Of a DNA stretch of 46,477 nucleotides, positions 1 through 7,654 are shown piece after piece. The stretch covers positions 1 through 46,477 of the forward strand of contig CAJMPJ010000028.1 in the NCBI GenBank assembly GCA_905215155.1, in the 5' to 3' direction. This DNA comes from an uncultured bacterium. Its GTDB lineage: Bacteria > Bacillota > Clostridia > Lachnospirales > Lachnospiraceae. The notes under the pieces were generated by a model that saw only the letters and a program-made list of their open reading frames with translations, was not told the DNA's origin and made no database searches. How positions within the stretch are numbered: position 1 is the first letter of the stretch; each line of letters opens with the position of its first letter. Both the position numbers and the translations under genes were made by a program.

Positions 1-881
1 CCAGGGTTCAGCCGGAGCATAAGACGCGTATTGTAAAAACATGGAAAAAATTATCCAGAGTTACAGCCATGACCGGAGATGGTGTTAATGATGCCCCCTC
101 CATTAAGGAAGCTGATATCGGCGTTGGTATGGGAATTACCGGAACGGATGTTACAAAGGACGTTGCAGACATGGTTCTGGCAGACGATAATTTTGCAACA
201 ATTGTCAGTGCGGTTGCTGAGGGAAGACGAATCTATGACAACATAAGAAAAGCCATACAGTTTCTCTTATCCTCAAACCTTGCAGAAGTTATTTCGGTAT
301 TCATTGCCAGTTTACTCGGCTTTACCATATTAAAACCGGTTCATCTGTTATGGATAAACTTGATTACGGACTGTTTCCCAGCCATAGGAATCGGTATGGA
401 GGAACAGGAGGCCGATATTATGAAACGGAATCCAAGAAATGCAAAAGATGGGATTTTTGCCGATGGTGTGGCTGGTGAAACATTATTCCAGGGAGCCGTA
501 ATCGGTGGTCTTACTCTTTTGGCGTATTTTGTAGGTCATTATATGGAAAGCGGATTGTGGGAAATTGCGGAAAGTGCTGACGGTATGACAATGGCCTTCT
601 TATCCCTGTCCCTCCTCGAAATGTTTCACTCCTTTAATATGCGTTCAAGGCATGAGTCAATCTTTCGGTTGAAGACAAGCAATAAGTTTTTATTCGCCTC
701 ACTTCTGGCGTCTTTCTTATTGACTACGGCAGTTATCTATGTGCCATTTTTAAATAATGCATTTGAGTTTGAACATATTTCATTGACGGAGTATTTTACA
801 GCGGTTCTGATTGCTGTTTCTATCATTCCAATAATGGAAGTAATGAAGTTTATAAGACGAATTCAGCTGAAAAATAAGTAA
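1..881 (+). CDS. Calcium-type cation-transporting P-type ATPase, C-terminal part (5' end outside window)
   Basis: Integral membrane pump that couples ATP hydrolysis to cation (probably Ca2+) export. The reading frame is open from base 3, upstream of the first in-window Met at 69, so the gene begins before the window. Seen: the P-domain hinge motif TGDGVNDAPS followed by KEADIGVGMG and GTDVTKDVADMVLADDNF, characteristic of type II P-ATPases; then NLAEVISVF, the LLWINLITD membrane helix (M6 region) with its cation-coordinating N and D, and three or four further hydrophobic helices forming the C-terminal cation_ATPase_C domain. The N-terminal actuator, phosphorylation (DKTGT) and nucleotide domains lie outside. 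It ends in a highly charged tail. A strong terminator follows about 65 bases downstream, so it is the last gene of its transcript. Ion specificity is inferred from family resemblance only. Confidence 0.93.
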   Translation, partial: RVQPEHKTRIVKTWKKLSRVTAMTGDGVNDAPSIKEADIGVGMGITGTDVTKDVADMVLADDNFATIVSAVAEGRRIYDNIRKAIQFLLSSNLAEVISVFIASLLGFTILKPVHLLWINLITDCFPAIGIGMEEQEADIMKRNPRNAKDGIFADGVAGETLFQGAVIGGLTLLAYFVGHYMESGLWEIAESADGMTMAFLSLSLLEMFHSFNMRSRHESIFRLKTSNKFLFASLLASFLLTTAVIYVPFLNNAFEFEHISLTEYFTAVLIAVSIIPIMEVMKFIRRIQLKNK

Positions 882-946
882 AAATGCGATAATGTACTTT
901 AATAACAGCAGCAATCCATGGTTATCATATTGATACGGTTAATAAT

Positions 947-986
947 AAAACGGAAACAGATGTTTATCTGGTTTCCGTTTTTTTTT
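947..986 (+). terminator. Rho-independent terminator after the P-type ATPase
   Basis: The arms CGGAAACAGAT and ATCTGGTTTCCG pair around a short TGTTT-type loop and are followed by nine T residues. This closes the ATPase transcript. Confidence 0.85.
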
Positions 987-1293
987 GTGCTTATCCGATA
1001 AAAAATAAAACTTCCAATAAAAAATTATGATTATATTATGGTAATATTTCAATTTTAAACACAGTTACCCTGGCAATTGTTCTAAAATGCAACATATTTG
1101 CACTTTTTTTTAATGTAAATTTACAATTGATATGTCATAATGTCATCAAGAATAAAACAGTTCTTCTCAAACAGCTTTCTGACTGGAAGTAGAAGAAGAG
1201 GGGAGGGGGATTACAACAACTTGCTGACCTATCTGAAGGTATACGGTGTAATCGCTAATTATTTTATATTTACCAGTAATAAGGAGGAAAATT
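987..1293. promoter_or_regulatory. Upstream region of the BNR gene with a perfect 12-bp palindrome
   Basis: About 300 bases without a convincing gene; an open frame at 1140-1349 overlaps the next gene start and has no recognisable product. The region is AT-rich and holds the perfect palindrome TGTAAATTTACA at 1114-1125, of the kind bound by GntR-like regulators. A promoter probably lies here because the preceding gene ends in a terminator, but no single -35/-10 pair stands out. A strong ribosome binding site (AAGGAGGAAA) sits at 1281-1290 just before the ATG at 1294. Confidence 0.4.
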
Positions 1294-2454
1294 ATGCAAT
1301 ATCCAAAACTTCCAGGTCTCACCTGGGATGGAACTATTTACGAAAATGAAGAAATGAACGTATATGAAGCATTGCTGCCAAATGGTGGCTATCCGACTGC
1401 ACACGCTCCGGCAATGCTGGAGCTTCCGAATGGTGATCTGCTTTGCTGCTGGTTTGCCGGAAGCTATGAAGGCAGTGCTGATGTTCATATTGTCTGCTCA
1501 ATCCTTCCAAAGGGAAGCACAAAATGGCTGCCTCCAGAAGATATTTCTAACGATCCGGCACGCAGTGAGCAGAATCCTTCGCTGTTCTATGGTCCTGATA
1601 ATAAAGTATGGGCAATGTACACGGCTCAGCTTGACCGTCAGGAGGGGAAAGATAATATGCAGTATACCGCTGTAGTCCGATGCCAGAAGAGCAGTGACGG
1701 AGGAAAAACCTGGGGACCATATGAAACATACTTCCCGGAGGAAGGAACCTTCTGCCGCCAGCCGATTCAGGTTCTTTCAAACGGTGTATGGATATTTTCA
1801 AACTGGATTTGTACCGATTCTTCAGAAGGTCTGTCTGGTGATCCAACGGTTTTTCGCATCTCCTATGATCAGGGAAAGAGCTGGAAAAAGGTAATGATGC
1901 CTAAGAGCAACGGGCATGTCCATGCCAATGTGGTTGAGCTTGATTCCGGACATTTGGTAGCTTTTATGCGAAATCGTGAAGCCTATCGCATACATCGAAG
2001 CGAATCCTTTGACTGGGGAGAGACCTGGAGCGAGCCGGTACCAACGCCTTTGCCAAACAATAACTCCAGCATAAGCGCCATAAGGCTTCAGAGCGGACGT
2101 ATTGCTATCGCATACAATCCGACCTGCACACCTTTTCCCAAGCCTGGAAAGGCTTCCTGGCCAGGGCTGCGCTGTCCGGTAGCAGTAGCCCTGTCAGAAG
2201 ATGGCGGCCAGACGTTTCCAATCATCCGCTGGCTGGAGCGGGGCGAAGGCTTTATGGGGGATGAGAATAAGACAAACAATCTGCAGTATGAGTATCCGTA
2301 TATCATGCAAAGCAAAGATGGAATGTTACACCTTGCATATGCTGCACGCACCCGCAAAGGAGTAAAGTATATAAAGTTCAGTGAAAAAGATATTCTTGGG
2401 GAGAAACGTGAGCAGGTTGGTCTCTACAATCCCACGGCGGCGAAAAGCCACTGA
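1294..2454 (+). CDS. BNR/Asp-box six-bladed beta-propeller protein, sialidase-like, cytoplasmic
   Basis: 386 residues, ATG preceded by AAGGAGG. Four Asp-box motifs are visible: SSDGGKTW (from residue 133), SYDQGKSW (190), SFDWGETW (238) and SEDGGQTF (301), spaced as in sialidase-type propellers (BNR_2 family). There is no signal peptide, so it should act in the cytoplasm. The N-terminal FRIP arginine motif of genuine GH33 exo-sialidases is not obvious, so the enzyme may cleave or isomerise a different acidic sugar. Its partner just downstream is an SLC13-like anion permease, which fits import of a small acidic sugar or acid followed by intracellular processing. Family assignment is firm; substrate is not. 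Confidence 0.8.
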   Translation: MQYPKLPGLTWDGTIYENEEMNVYEALLPNGGYPTAHAPAMLELPNGDLLCCWFAGSYEGSADVHIVCSILPKGSTKWLPPEDISNDPARSEQNPSLFYGPDNKVWAMYTAQLDRQEGKDNMQYTAVVRCQKSSDGGKTWGPYETYFPEEGTFCRQPIQVLSNGVWIFSNWICTDSSEGLSGDPTVFRISYDQGKSWKKVMMPKSNGHVHANVVELDSGHLVAFMRNREAYRIHRSESFDWGETWSEPVPTPLPNNNSSISAIRLQSGRIAIAYNPTCTPFPKPGKASWPGLRCPVAVALSEDGGQTFPIIRWLERGEGFMGDENKTNNLQYEYPYIMQSKDGMLHLAYAARTRKGVKYIKFSEKDILGEKREQVGLYNPTAAKSH

Positions 2455-2582
2455 TAATTTATAAATCCTTTCGTTTTACACTTTGAAATAATACAAAAAA
2501 TATAACGAAATGTGTCATACATGTACCTGACACGGAGTTGAACGTGCACTATGACACCGAGAAAGGCTAGAGGGAAAATACT

Positions 2583-3860
2583 ATGACACCTCAAATGATT
2601 ATTGCTTTAGCAATCACAGTATTCATGATTATACTGATTATGGCAGACAAACTACCATTTGGCGCCCCGCCATTACTGGCGTGTCTATTGCTTGTCATTT
2701 TTGGAATCACTGATATTAAGGGCGCATTTGCCGGATTTTCTAATTCTACAATTATTATGCTTGCTGAATTTATGGCAATTATTGCTGCACTTCAAAAAAC
2801 AAGCTTTATTACGGCTTTTAAAAATTCCATGTTTCACATAGCAAACAAAGGAAAGTTCAAGGCATTTTTGTTTATCATTTTAATTGTTATGCTGGGCTGC
2901 AGCTTGTTTGGAACTGGTTCAACGGCATACTACGTTCTGACCCTTGGGTTACTTTCCGCCTTGCCGGAAAACAAACAGCTGCCTCCATCAAAAGTTATTA
3001 TGACTGCAGGCTTTGCAGCGAACCACCCATTGCTGCCATTTAACACTGCACTGCAGTATGGTATCGTAATTGCTGTTCTTAACAGTGCTGGTGTTCTTGC
3101 ACAGGTTTCTGTGGTTAAGTTTGCAATCATTAACTTAATACTGTCACTTGGTTTCCTGCTTAATTGTGTGATTCAGTACAAATTCCTTCCAAACCACCCA
3201 ATTGCTGCAGTTACAGATGCAGCAAAAGCGCAGGGAGAAGCTGTCAGTACTCTGCCTAAGTGGAAAGAGCAGGTAACATATGTTGCTTTCGTAGCTGCAG
3301 TAATAGGTATGATACTTCAGAGTTTTATTGGCGATGCAGGCTATGCAATTCCTGGTCTGTCGGTAGCAGTAATCCTTGTCATTGGCGTAATGGATTTCAA
3401 AGAAATACGTGATGCCATATGTGCACCTATCATACTTATGTCAGCTGGGGTTATCGGGATTGCTGATGCACTTGGGAGCACCGGATTAACCAATCTGGTT
3501 GGTTCAACCGTAGCAGGTATGCTTGGAACAAACATCAATCCTTTCCTTATGATTCTTGTATTCTGTATCCTTACAAGCGTGCTGGCAACAATGACTGGCT
3601 CCACCATTGGAACCGTTTATGTATTTACCCCTCTTGCCATTGCCACATGTACCAGTCTTGGACTTGATCCTACTGCAGCCGCATGTGCAATCGTAATATC
3701 TGGCTGGTGTGGACATTTCCTTCCTATTGATGGTATGCCTGCAATGATAATGGGGGTTGGAAATTATAAAATATCGGAATTCTGGAAATTTACGATTCCA
3801 CAATACTTTATTCGTTTGATTGCTTTGACCGCTGGCTCACTCTTAATGTTCCCTATGTAG
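2583..3860 (+). CDS. SLC13/DASS-like (ion transporter superfamily) permease
   Basis: 425 residues, almost entirely hydrophobic with about 11-12 membrane helices. The layout is that of the SLC13/CitMHS/DASS ion-transporter superfamily: two related halves, an early conserved stretch FSNSTIIMLAEF, a GTGSTAYYV loop in the first half and ATMTGSTIGTVYVFTP in the second, resembling the SNT-like substrate/sodium motifs. These proteins move di- or tricarboxylates, sulfate or related anions with sodium. It follows the BNR gene by 128 bases without a terminator and has a weak GAGGGAAAA site before the ATG. Cotranscription with the BNR gene and the downstream VOC gene suggests an acidic sugar-derived substrate; this is inference. 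It could also be annotated only as a hypothetical SLC13 family permease. Confidence 0.75.
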   Translation: MTPQMIIALAITVFMIILIMADKLPFGAPPLLACLLLVIFGITDIKGAFAGFSNSTIIMLAEFMAIIAALQKTSFITAFKNSMFHIANKGKFKAFLFIILIVMLGCSLFGTGSTAYYVLTLGLLSALPENKQLPPSKVIMTAGFAANHPLLPFNTALQYGIVIAVLNSAGVLAQVSVVKFAIINLILSLGFLLNCVIQYKFLPNHPIAAVTDAAKAQGEAVSTLPKWKEQVTYVAFVAAVIGMILQSFIGDAGYAIPGLSVAVILVIGVMDFKEIRDAICAPIILMSAGVIGIADALGSTGLTNLVGSTVAGMLGTNINPFLMILVFCILTSVLATMTGSTIGTVYVFTPLAIATCTSLGLDPTAAACAIVISGWCGHFLPIDGMPAMIMGVGNYKISEFWKFTIPQYFIRLIALTAGSLLMFPM

Positions 3861-3910
3861 GGGCAAAGAAGGGACCTTGAAAGAACTTAAAGATAGAAAG
3901 AGGGATAATT

Positions 3911-4258
3911 GTGACAAATAAGTTTGAATTAGAACATGTTGGCATCAATACACCTGATGCAGAAGAGGCGGAGAAGCTTGCACAGCTTTTAGGAATGATG
4001 TTTAACCTTGAACCCCGCCATGGACAGAAATCAGAATTTGCGGGTCCATACTTTGAATGTATGAAAACTCCGTTCCTGGGTTCCAATGGCCATATTGCCA
4101 TGCGTACCCCTGATTTAACGGCAGCAGTAGAGGAATTGAAAGAAAAGGGATTCTCCTTCAATATGGAAACGGCTGCTTATACAGAGGAAGGCGCATTAAA
4201 AAATATTTATTTAGACGGAGAATATGGCGGCTTTGCCATTCATATTATGCAAAAATAA
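3911..4258 (+). CDS. Stand-alone VOC domain like that appended to KDPG aldolases
   Basis: 115 residues beginning with GTG at 3911, with AGAGGG six bases upstream. The pattern FELEHVGINTPDAEEAEKL, then GPYFECMKTPFLGSNGHIAM and a terminal GGFAIHIMQK, is that of the vicinal-oxygen-chelate (glyoxalase-like) domain which, from memory, is fused to the C-terminus of some clostridial 2-keto-3-deoxy-6-phosphogluconate aldolases (Eda). Here it stands alone without the aldolase barrel. It is 50 bases behind the permease and is followed by a long hairpin, so it is the last gene of this three-gene unit. A role with a keto-acid sugar intermediate is inferred from that relationship; no metal ligands were assigned with certainty. 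Confidence 0.65.
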   Translation: MTNKFELEHVGINTPDAEEAEKLAQLLGMMFNLEPRHGQKSEFAGPYFECMKTPFLGSNGHIAMRTPDLTAAVEELKEKGFSFNMETAAYTEEGALKNIYLDGEYGGFAIHIMQK

Positions 4259-4262
4259 TGTG

Positions 4263-4334
4263 AGGCTCTATGCGGAATGTTGGAGTGTGATTGAAAACAC
4301 ATTCCCAACATTCCGCATAGAGCCTGTTTTTATT
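4263..4334 (+). terminator. Exceptionally long hairpin terminator (about 29 paired bases)
   Basis: The arm at 4263-4283 (AGGCTCTATGCGGAATGTTGG) is followed, after an inner stem with one G-T pair, by its perfect complement at 4305-4325, then GTTTTTATTT. The outer stem alone is 21 perfect base pairs. It terminates the BNR-permease-VOC transcript. Its outer sequence AGGCTCTRTR recurs in the hairpin at 18295-18337. Confidence 0.85.
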
Positions 4335-4414
4335 TGCTGCACCAGGTGTTATCTCATGGTTTATGGAATATAATGAAAGTATTAAGAGTGGATGTATGAC
4401 AGTCAGGAGGAAAT

Positions 4415-4948
4415 ATGATATTACCAGACGAATTCATAAATCGGGGCTTCTCCATACAAGAAGCCGGTACAGATGATTTGGGAATATACATAGATATTAG
4501 AAGAGCCTGCTGTAAGAACGATGCAGATCAATATTATGGCGGCTGGAATGATGAAATTCAGACCATTATAAGTACGGACAGCTTTCACCGAATGCTGCAG
4601 GTGAAAAGCATTTATAAGATATTGCAGGAGGACCGGATCATTGGCTTTTTTTCTTTCACAGAGCAGAAGGACAGGATCGGAGACGTTTCCATATATCTAT
4701 TGCCCCATGCCTGTGAAACGGAGCTGGAGGTTTTCTTTATTCACCAACTGACATCCCGTTCGGAGGAAACCGGCAAGCCGGTGATTATCACTGTTTTGCG
4801 CTCCAGTCCGTTGAAAGAGCTGTTTGAACGTGCTGGTTTTGAAATTTACGACAAATCAAAAACTCACTACTTAATGAGCTATAATCAAAAAGATCCAAAG
4901 GAAACAAACAGTTACATGAACCGGATTTATATAAAATCACAACAATAA
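4415..4948 (+). CDS. GNAT-fold acetyltransferase-like protein
   Basis: 177 residues, ATG preceded by CAGGAGGAAAT. The central part KSIYKILQEDRIIGFFSF, then IGDVSIYLLPHACE and a C-terminal PLKELFERAGFEIYDK resemble the beta4-beta5 core and the terminal LYEKxGF element of the GNAT family, although the acetyl-CoA loop (R/Q-x-x-G-x-G/A) is not clear. It may therefore be a weakly active or divergent GNAT. It is monocistronic between two hairpins. No substrate can be named. Confidence 0.5.
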   Translation: MILPDEFINRGFSIQEAGTDDLGIYIDIRRACCKNDADQYYGGWNDEIQTIISTDSFHRMLQVKSIYKILQEDRIIGFFSFTEQKDRIGDVSIYLLPHACETELEVFFIHQLTSRSEETGKPVIITVLRSSPLKELFERAGFEIYDKSKTHYLMSYNQKDPKETNSYMNRIYIKSQQ

Positions 4949-4950
4949 GG

Positions 4951-4995
4951 AGAACCTCAGAAGCAGCATCTGCTATTTCTGAGGTTCTTTTTGCG
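4951..4995 (+). terminator. Terminator between the GNAT-like gene and dpsB
   Basis: Arms AGAACCTCAGAA and TTCTGAGGTTCT pair around a loop with GCAGCATCTGC and are followed by TTTTTG. It serves the rightward gene and lies just past the end of the leftward dpsB. Confidence 0.8.
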
Positions 4996-5011
4996 TTAAA
5001 ATAATTCTTTT

Positions 5012-5590
5012 TTAAAAAATCACCGGCTGAATCTGTTTTCCTTCCAGTGCCAGTTCCAGAGTATCCCGGATCAACTCCGTATGTGCGATGAGAGAGGTTG
5101 GTTTTTTGACCGGGTCATCCTGCCCGAAGGGAACAAAATAAATATTTTTTACATTGAATAATGTTCCTACATTTTTAAAATTGATTCCCATGGCATCGTT
5201 GGTGGAAATGGAGATGACCAGGGGCTTTGCGTTCCTTAGATGAGCTTTGGCAGCCATCAGCACCGGGGAGTCGGTAATGCCGTTAGCCAGCTTTGCTAAG
5301 GTATTGCCGGTGCAGGGGGCGATGAGGAGCACATCCAAATACCCTTTGGGTCCGATCGGCTCCGCCTCCTCTACAGTCAGGATCGGTTTGTTACCGGTCA
5401 TGCCGGCGATCCGTTTCATGTATTCTCCCGTATCTCCAAATCGGGAGTCGGTATTTTGAACATTGGTGGAAAAAATGGGGTAAACATTGGCCCCCTCATC
5501 CACCAGAACCTTTACCGCTTCTTCGATTTTATCAAACGTACAAAAAGAGCCGGTAACAGCCAGGCCCACCTTCAACCCTTTCAGTTTCAT
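5012..5590 (-). CDS. dpsB: Dipicolinate synthase subunit B
   Basis: 192 residues; also called spoVFB. With DpsA it converts the lysine-pathway intermediate from DapA into dipicolinic acid, the spore-core calcium chelator, in the mother cell. The start LKGLKVGLAVTGSFCTFDK, the APCTGNTLAKLANGITDSPV segment and NDAMGINFKNVGTLFN are hallmarks of the flavoprotein-like SpoVFB family, and length matches it. It starts 11 bases after dpsA on the same strand, with a GGAGTGGC site, so the two are cotranscribed. Expression under a mother-cell sigma factor (sigma-K in Bacillus) is established for the family. Very secure. Confidence 0.95.
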   Translation of the reverse strand: MKLKGLKVGLAVTGSFCTFDKIEEAVKVLVDEGANVYPIFSTNVQNTDSRFGDTGEYMKRIAGMTGNKPILTVEEAEPIGPKGYLDVLLIAPCTGNTLAKLANGITDSPVLMAAKAHLRNAKPLVISISTNDAMGINFKNVGTLFNVKNIYFVPFGQDDPVKKPTSLIAHTELIRDTLELALEGKQIQPVIF

Positions 5591-5601
5591 ATGCCACTCC
5601 T

Positions 5602-6435
5602 TTACGCCAGATATTTTACAATTGCTTCAAATAAGATTTTACCGGAGGTTTCCGGTGCGTAGATTCCGGGAAGACCGGGGCATAATTTGGCCCGGATCTT
5701 CTGCTTTTTGCAGAAATCAAAATCTACACCGCCGGGAGCGGAGGCGATATCAATGATGGTTACGTCCGGATCCATGAGACCAATCAAAGTTTCATTTAAA
5801 ACCAGTGCAGGGATGGTATTGAAAATAAACGGATACTCCCCTATCTTCTGGGACAGATCAGAAAGAGCAATGGTATCAAAGCCCATGGAAGAAGCCAAAG
5901 TGAGCTTTTCTTCCTTCCTGTCTGCAATGGTGACGGCTCCGTCTAATCCTTTCAGTTTTAATGCAAGCGTTTTTGCACATCTTCCAAAGCCGGTTACCAG
6001 ACACTTGGTTTTGTGAAGGCAACCGGGGCTTATGCGCAGAGCTTCGGCAATGGCTCCTTCTGCCGTTGCAATGGTGTTTTTTACTGTGATTTCCTCGATC
6101 TCCATGTAATCAAAGCATTTGATGCCGTTGTCTTTTGTGTAATCCTTTACGTAATCCGGGATATTTCCCCCGAAAAGGATATGGTCAGAGTTTAAAAGGC
6201 TTAAAAGATTGCCAATGCCTAAATCGTCCATCTTGTTGACGGAGTGCAGATTTAAATTGTCCCTTGTAAATGGGATGGGACCGAGTATGACCTGATTGGT
6301 TTTTATGGCCTGGTCAATGGAAAATAAGGGATCTTCCATATCATAATGAACAGTTACCGGAAAGCCATGACCGGTTAAAAACCGGCTTAAATAAAGCTGT
6401 CTTGAATCGCCGCCTAAAAGAAGAAAATTGTACAT
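5602..6435 (-). CDS. dpsA: Dipicolinate synthase subunit A
   Basis: 277 residues; also called spoVFA. NAD(P)-dependent dehydrogenase-like subunit that works with DpsB to make dipicolinic acid during sporulation. Seen: N-terminal LLLGGDSRQLYL, a Rossmann dinucleotide site VTGFGRCAKTLA at about residues 145-156, and the late IIDIASAPGGVDF and LCPGLPGIYAPETSG blocks typical of the family. The ATG is preceded by AAGGAGTG at a good distance. It is divergent from dapA across a 120-base gap, so DPA precursor synthesis and DPA synthesis sit back to back. Confidence 0.95.
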   Translation of the reverse strand: MYNFLLLGGDSRQLYLSRFLTGHGFPVTVHYDMEDPLFSIDQAIKTNQVILGPIPFTRDNLNLHSVNKMDDLGIGNLLSLLNSDHILFGGNIPDYVKDYTKDNGIKCFDYMEIEEITVKNTIATAEGAIAEALRISPGCLHKTKCLVTGFGRCAKTLALKLKGLDGAVTIADRKEEKLTLASSMGFDTIALSDLSQKIGEYPFIFNTIPALVLNETLIGLMDPDVTIIDIASAPGGVDFDFCKKQKIRAKLCPGLPGIYAPETSGKILFEAIVKYLA

Positions 6436-6555
6436 ACGTGAATCACTCCTTATACTGGTTTATATGATGGAAAATTTGATTTGTGTATGGTACCAACGGG
6501 GGATGTTTGTCATACTTTTGTTAGTATGAACCTCTAATTTTGGGAATGATTGTCT
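6436..6555. promoter_or_regulatory. Divergent dpsA/dapA intergenic region
   Basis: 120 bases carry the start signals for both directions. On the minus strand, CATACACAAA about 60 bases before dpsA resembles the -10 element of mother-cell sigma E/K promoters (CATAnnnT), with a loose AC-type -35 upstream; this is suggestive only. A small inverted repeat CATACTTTTGTTAGTATG at 6511-6528 lies between the two genes and could be an operator. No strong sigma-A promoter was seen for dapA. Confidence 0.35.
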
Positions 6556-7449
6556 ATGAAAAATGCGATTTTTAAAGGCTCTGCAGCAGCCGTCGTTACA
6601 CCAATGGATGAGAATGGGAACCTGGATATGAAGGCAATGGAAAATTTGCTGAAATTCCAGCTGGAACACGGGACCGATGCCATCGTAGTCAATGGGACTA
6701 CAGGAGAATCTTCCACGCTTGAGGAAAAAGAAAAGCTGGAATTGATTGAATTTGTGGTGCATTATGTCAACCACAGGGTGCCGGTCATCATGGGCACCGG
6801 AAGCAATTGTACGGCTCATGCGGTCCGTATGTCGCGTAAGGCCCAGTCTCTTGGAGCATCAGGACTTTTGGTGGTGACTCCCTATTATAATAAGGCGTCT
6901 CAGCAAGGGCTTGTGGAGCATTTTCAAGCAGTTGCAGACAATGTGGAAATACCGATTATCCTTTATAATGTACCGACCCGGACGGGAGTTAATGTAGAGC
7001 CGGAAACGTATTTAAAGCTTTCCAAACACCCCAATATCCAAGCGGTCAAGGAAGCCAACGCAAGCATCTCCCATGTTGCCAGGGTTGCGGCCCTTTGCGG
7101 AGACTGCCTGGATATTTATTCGGGAAATGATGATTTGACGGTGCCCATCATGGCACTGGGCGGAAAAGGTGTCATTTCAGTTCTGGCCAATATCATGCCG
7201 TTTGAGATGCATATGATGTGCCGGCATTTTTTGGATGGAGAAATCGAAAAAAGTAAAAATATGCAGCTGGAACTGTTAAAGATCATGAATGCCATGTTTA
7301 TGGATGTGAATCCCTTGCCCGTAAAAGCAGCCATGGCAATGCTGGGCCTTTGCGGAGAACATTACAGACTGCCCATGACCCGGTTGGATGAAGCAAAGAG
7401 GGAAAAGCTCAGAGAAATCATGGAATCTTATTTTGTCCAGCTGCAATAA
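6556..7449 (+). CDS. dapA: 4-hydroxy-tetrahydrodipicolinate synthase
   Basis: 297 residues from the ATG at 6556 (a TTG two codons upstream is possible). Condenses pyruvate with aspartate semialdehyde to form the precursor of both lysine and dipicolinate. Seen: (beta/alpha)8 barrel of the usual length, VNGTTGESSTL near residues 46-56, TPYYNKASQQGL with the catalytic Tyr, YNVPTRTGVN, and the Schiff-base lysine K165 in VKEANAS, followed by SGNDDLTVP. Its position opposite the dipicolinate synthase genes suggests it serves spore DPA formation, perhaps in addition to another dapA elsewhere. The ribosome binding site (GGGAA) is weak, which may reflect stage-specific expression. Confidence 0.93.
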   Translation: MKNAIFKGSAAAVVTPMDENGNLDMKAMENLLKFQLEHGTDAIVVNGTTGESSTLEEKEKLELIEFVVHYVNHRVPVIMGTGSNCTAHAVRMSRKAQSLGASGLLVVTPYYNKASQQGLVEHFQAVADNVEIPIILYNVPTRTGVNVEPETYLKLSKHPNIQAVKEANASISHVARVAALCGDCLDIYSGNDDLTVPIMALGGKGVISVLANIMPFEMHMMCRHFLDGEIEKSKNMQLELLKIMNAMFMDVNPLPVKAAMAMLGLCGEHYRLPMTRLDEAKREKLREIMESYFVQLQ

Positions 7450-7456
7450 AAGCGTC

Positions 7457-7528
7457 TGGTACCATATGCCCGGCCGGATTGCGGGAAAAGAGTTAATCCG
7501 GCACATCCGGTCCGGGCTGGTACGGTAA
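7457..7528 (+). other. GC-rich nested inverted repeat after dapA
   Basis: Outer arms GTACCATATGCCCGG and CCGGGCTGGTAC pair with a three-base bulge and enclose an inner stem CCGGATT / AATCCGG. There is no immediate T-tract, so it is either an inefficient terminator or an RNA structure at the start of the chemoreceptor leader. It does not match a c-di-GMP riboswitch that I can recognise. Confidence 0.45.
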
Positions 7529-7654
7529 ATAAGATAAGTTGCTTAATATTATGTATTTTTTTGGTAAATATTGAGTAATATCTTTGTCTTGCGGTCCTTT
7601 TTTTCTCATGATATATTTATAAATGATTTTAGGGGATTAGGGAGGAAACCAAAG

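Noticed and set aside
1140..1349. 69-codon frame upstream of and overlapping the BNR gene
   Set aside because: No homology or ribosome binding site, and it covers the well-supported start at 1294.
5456..6195. Several rightward open frames of 60-109 codons antisense to dpsA/dpsB
   Set aside because: Shadow frames of secure genes; no start signals or recognisable motifs.
7450..7654. c-di-GMP riboswitch before the chemoreceptor
   Set aside because: The conserved core bases of GEMM-type riboswitches are not seen in the structured region.
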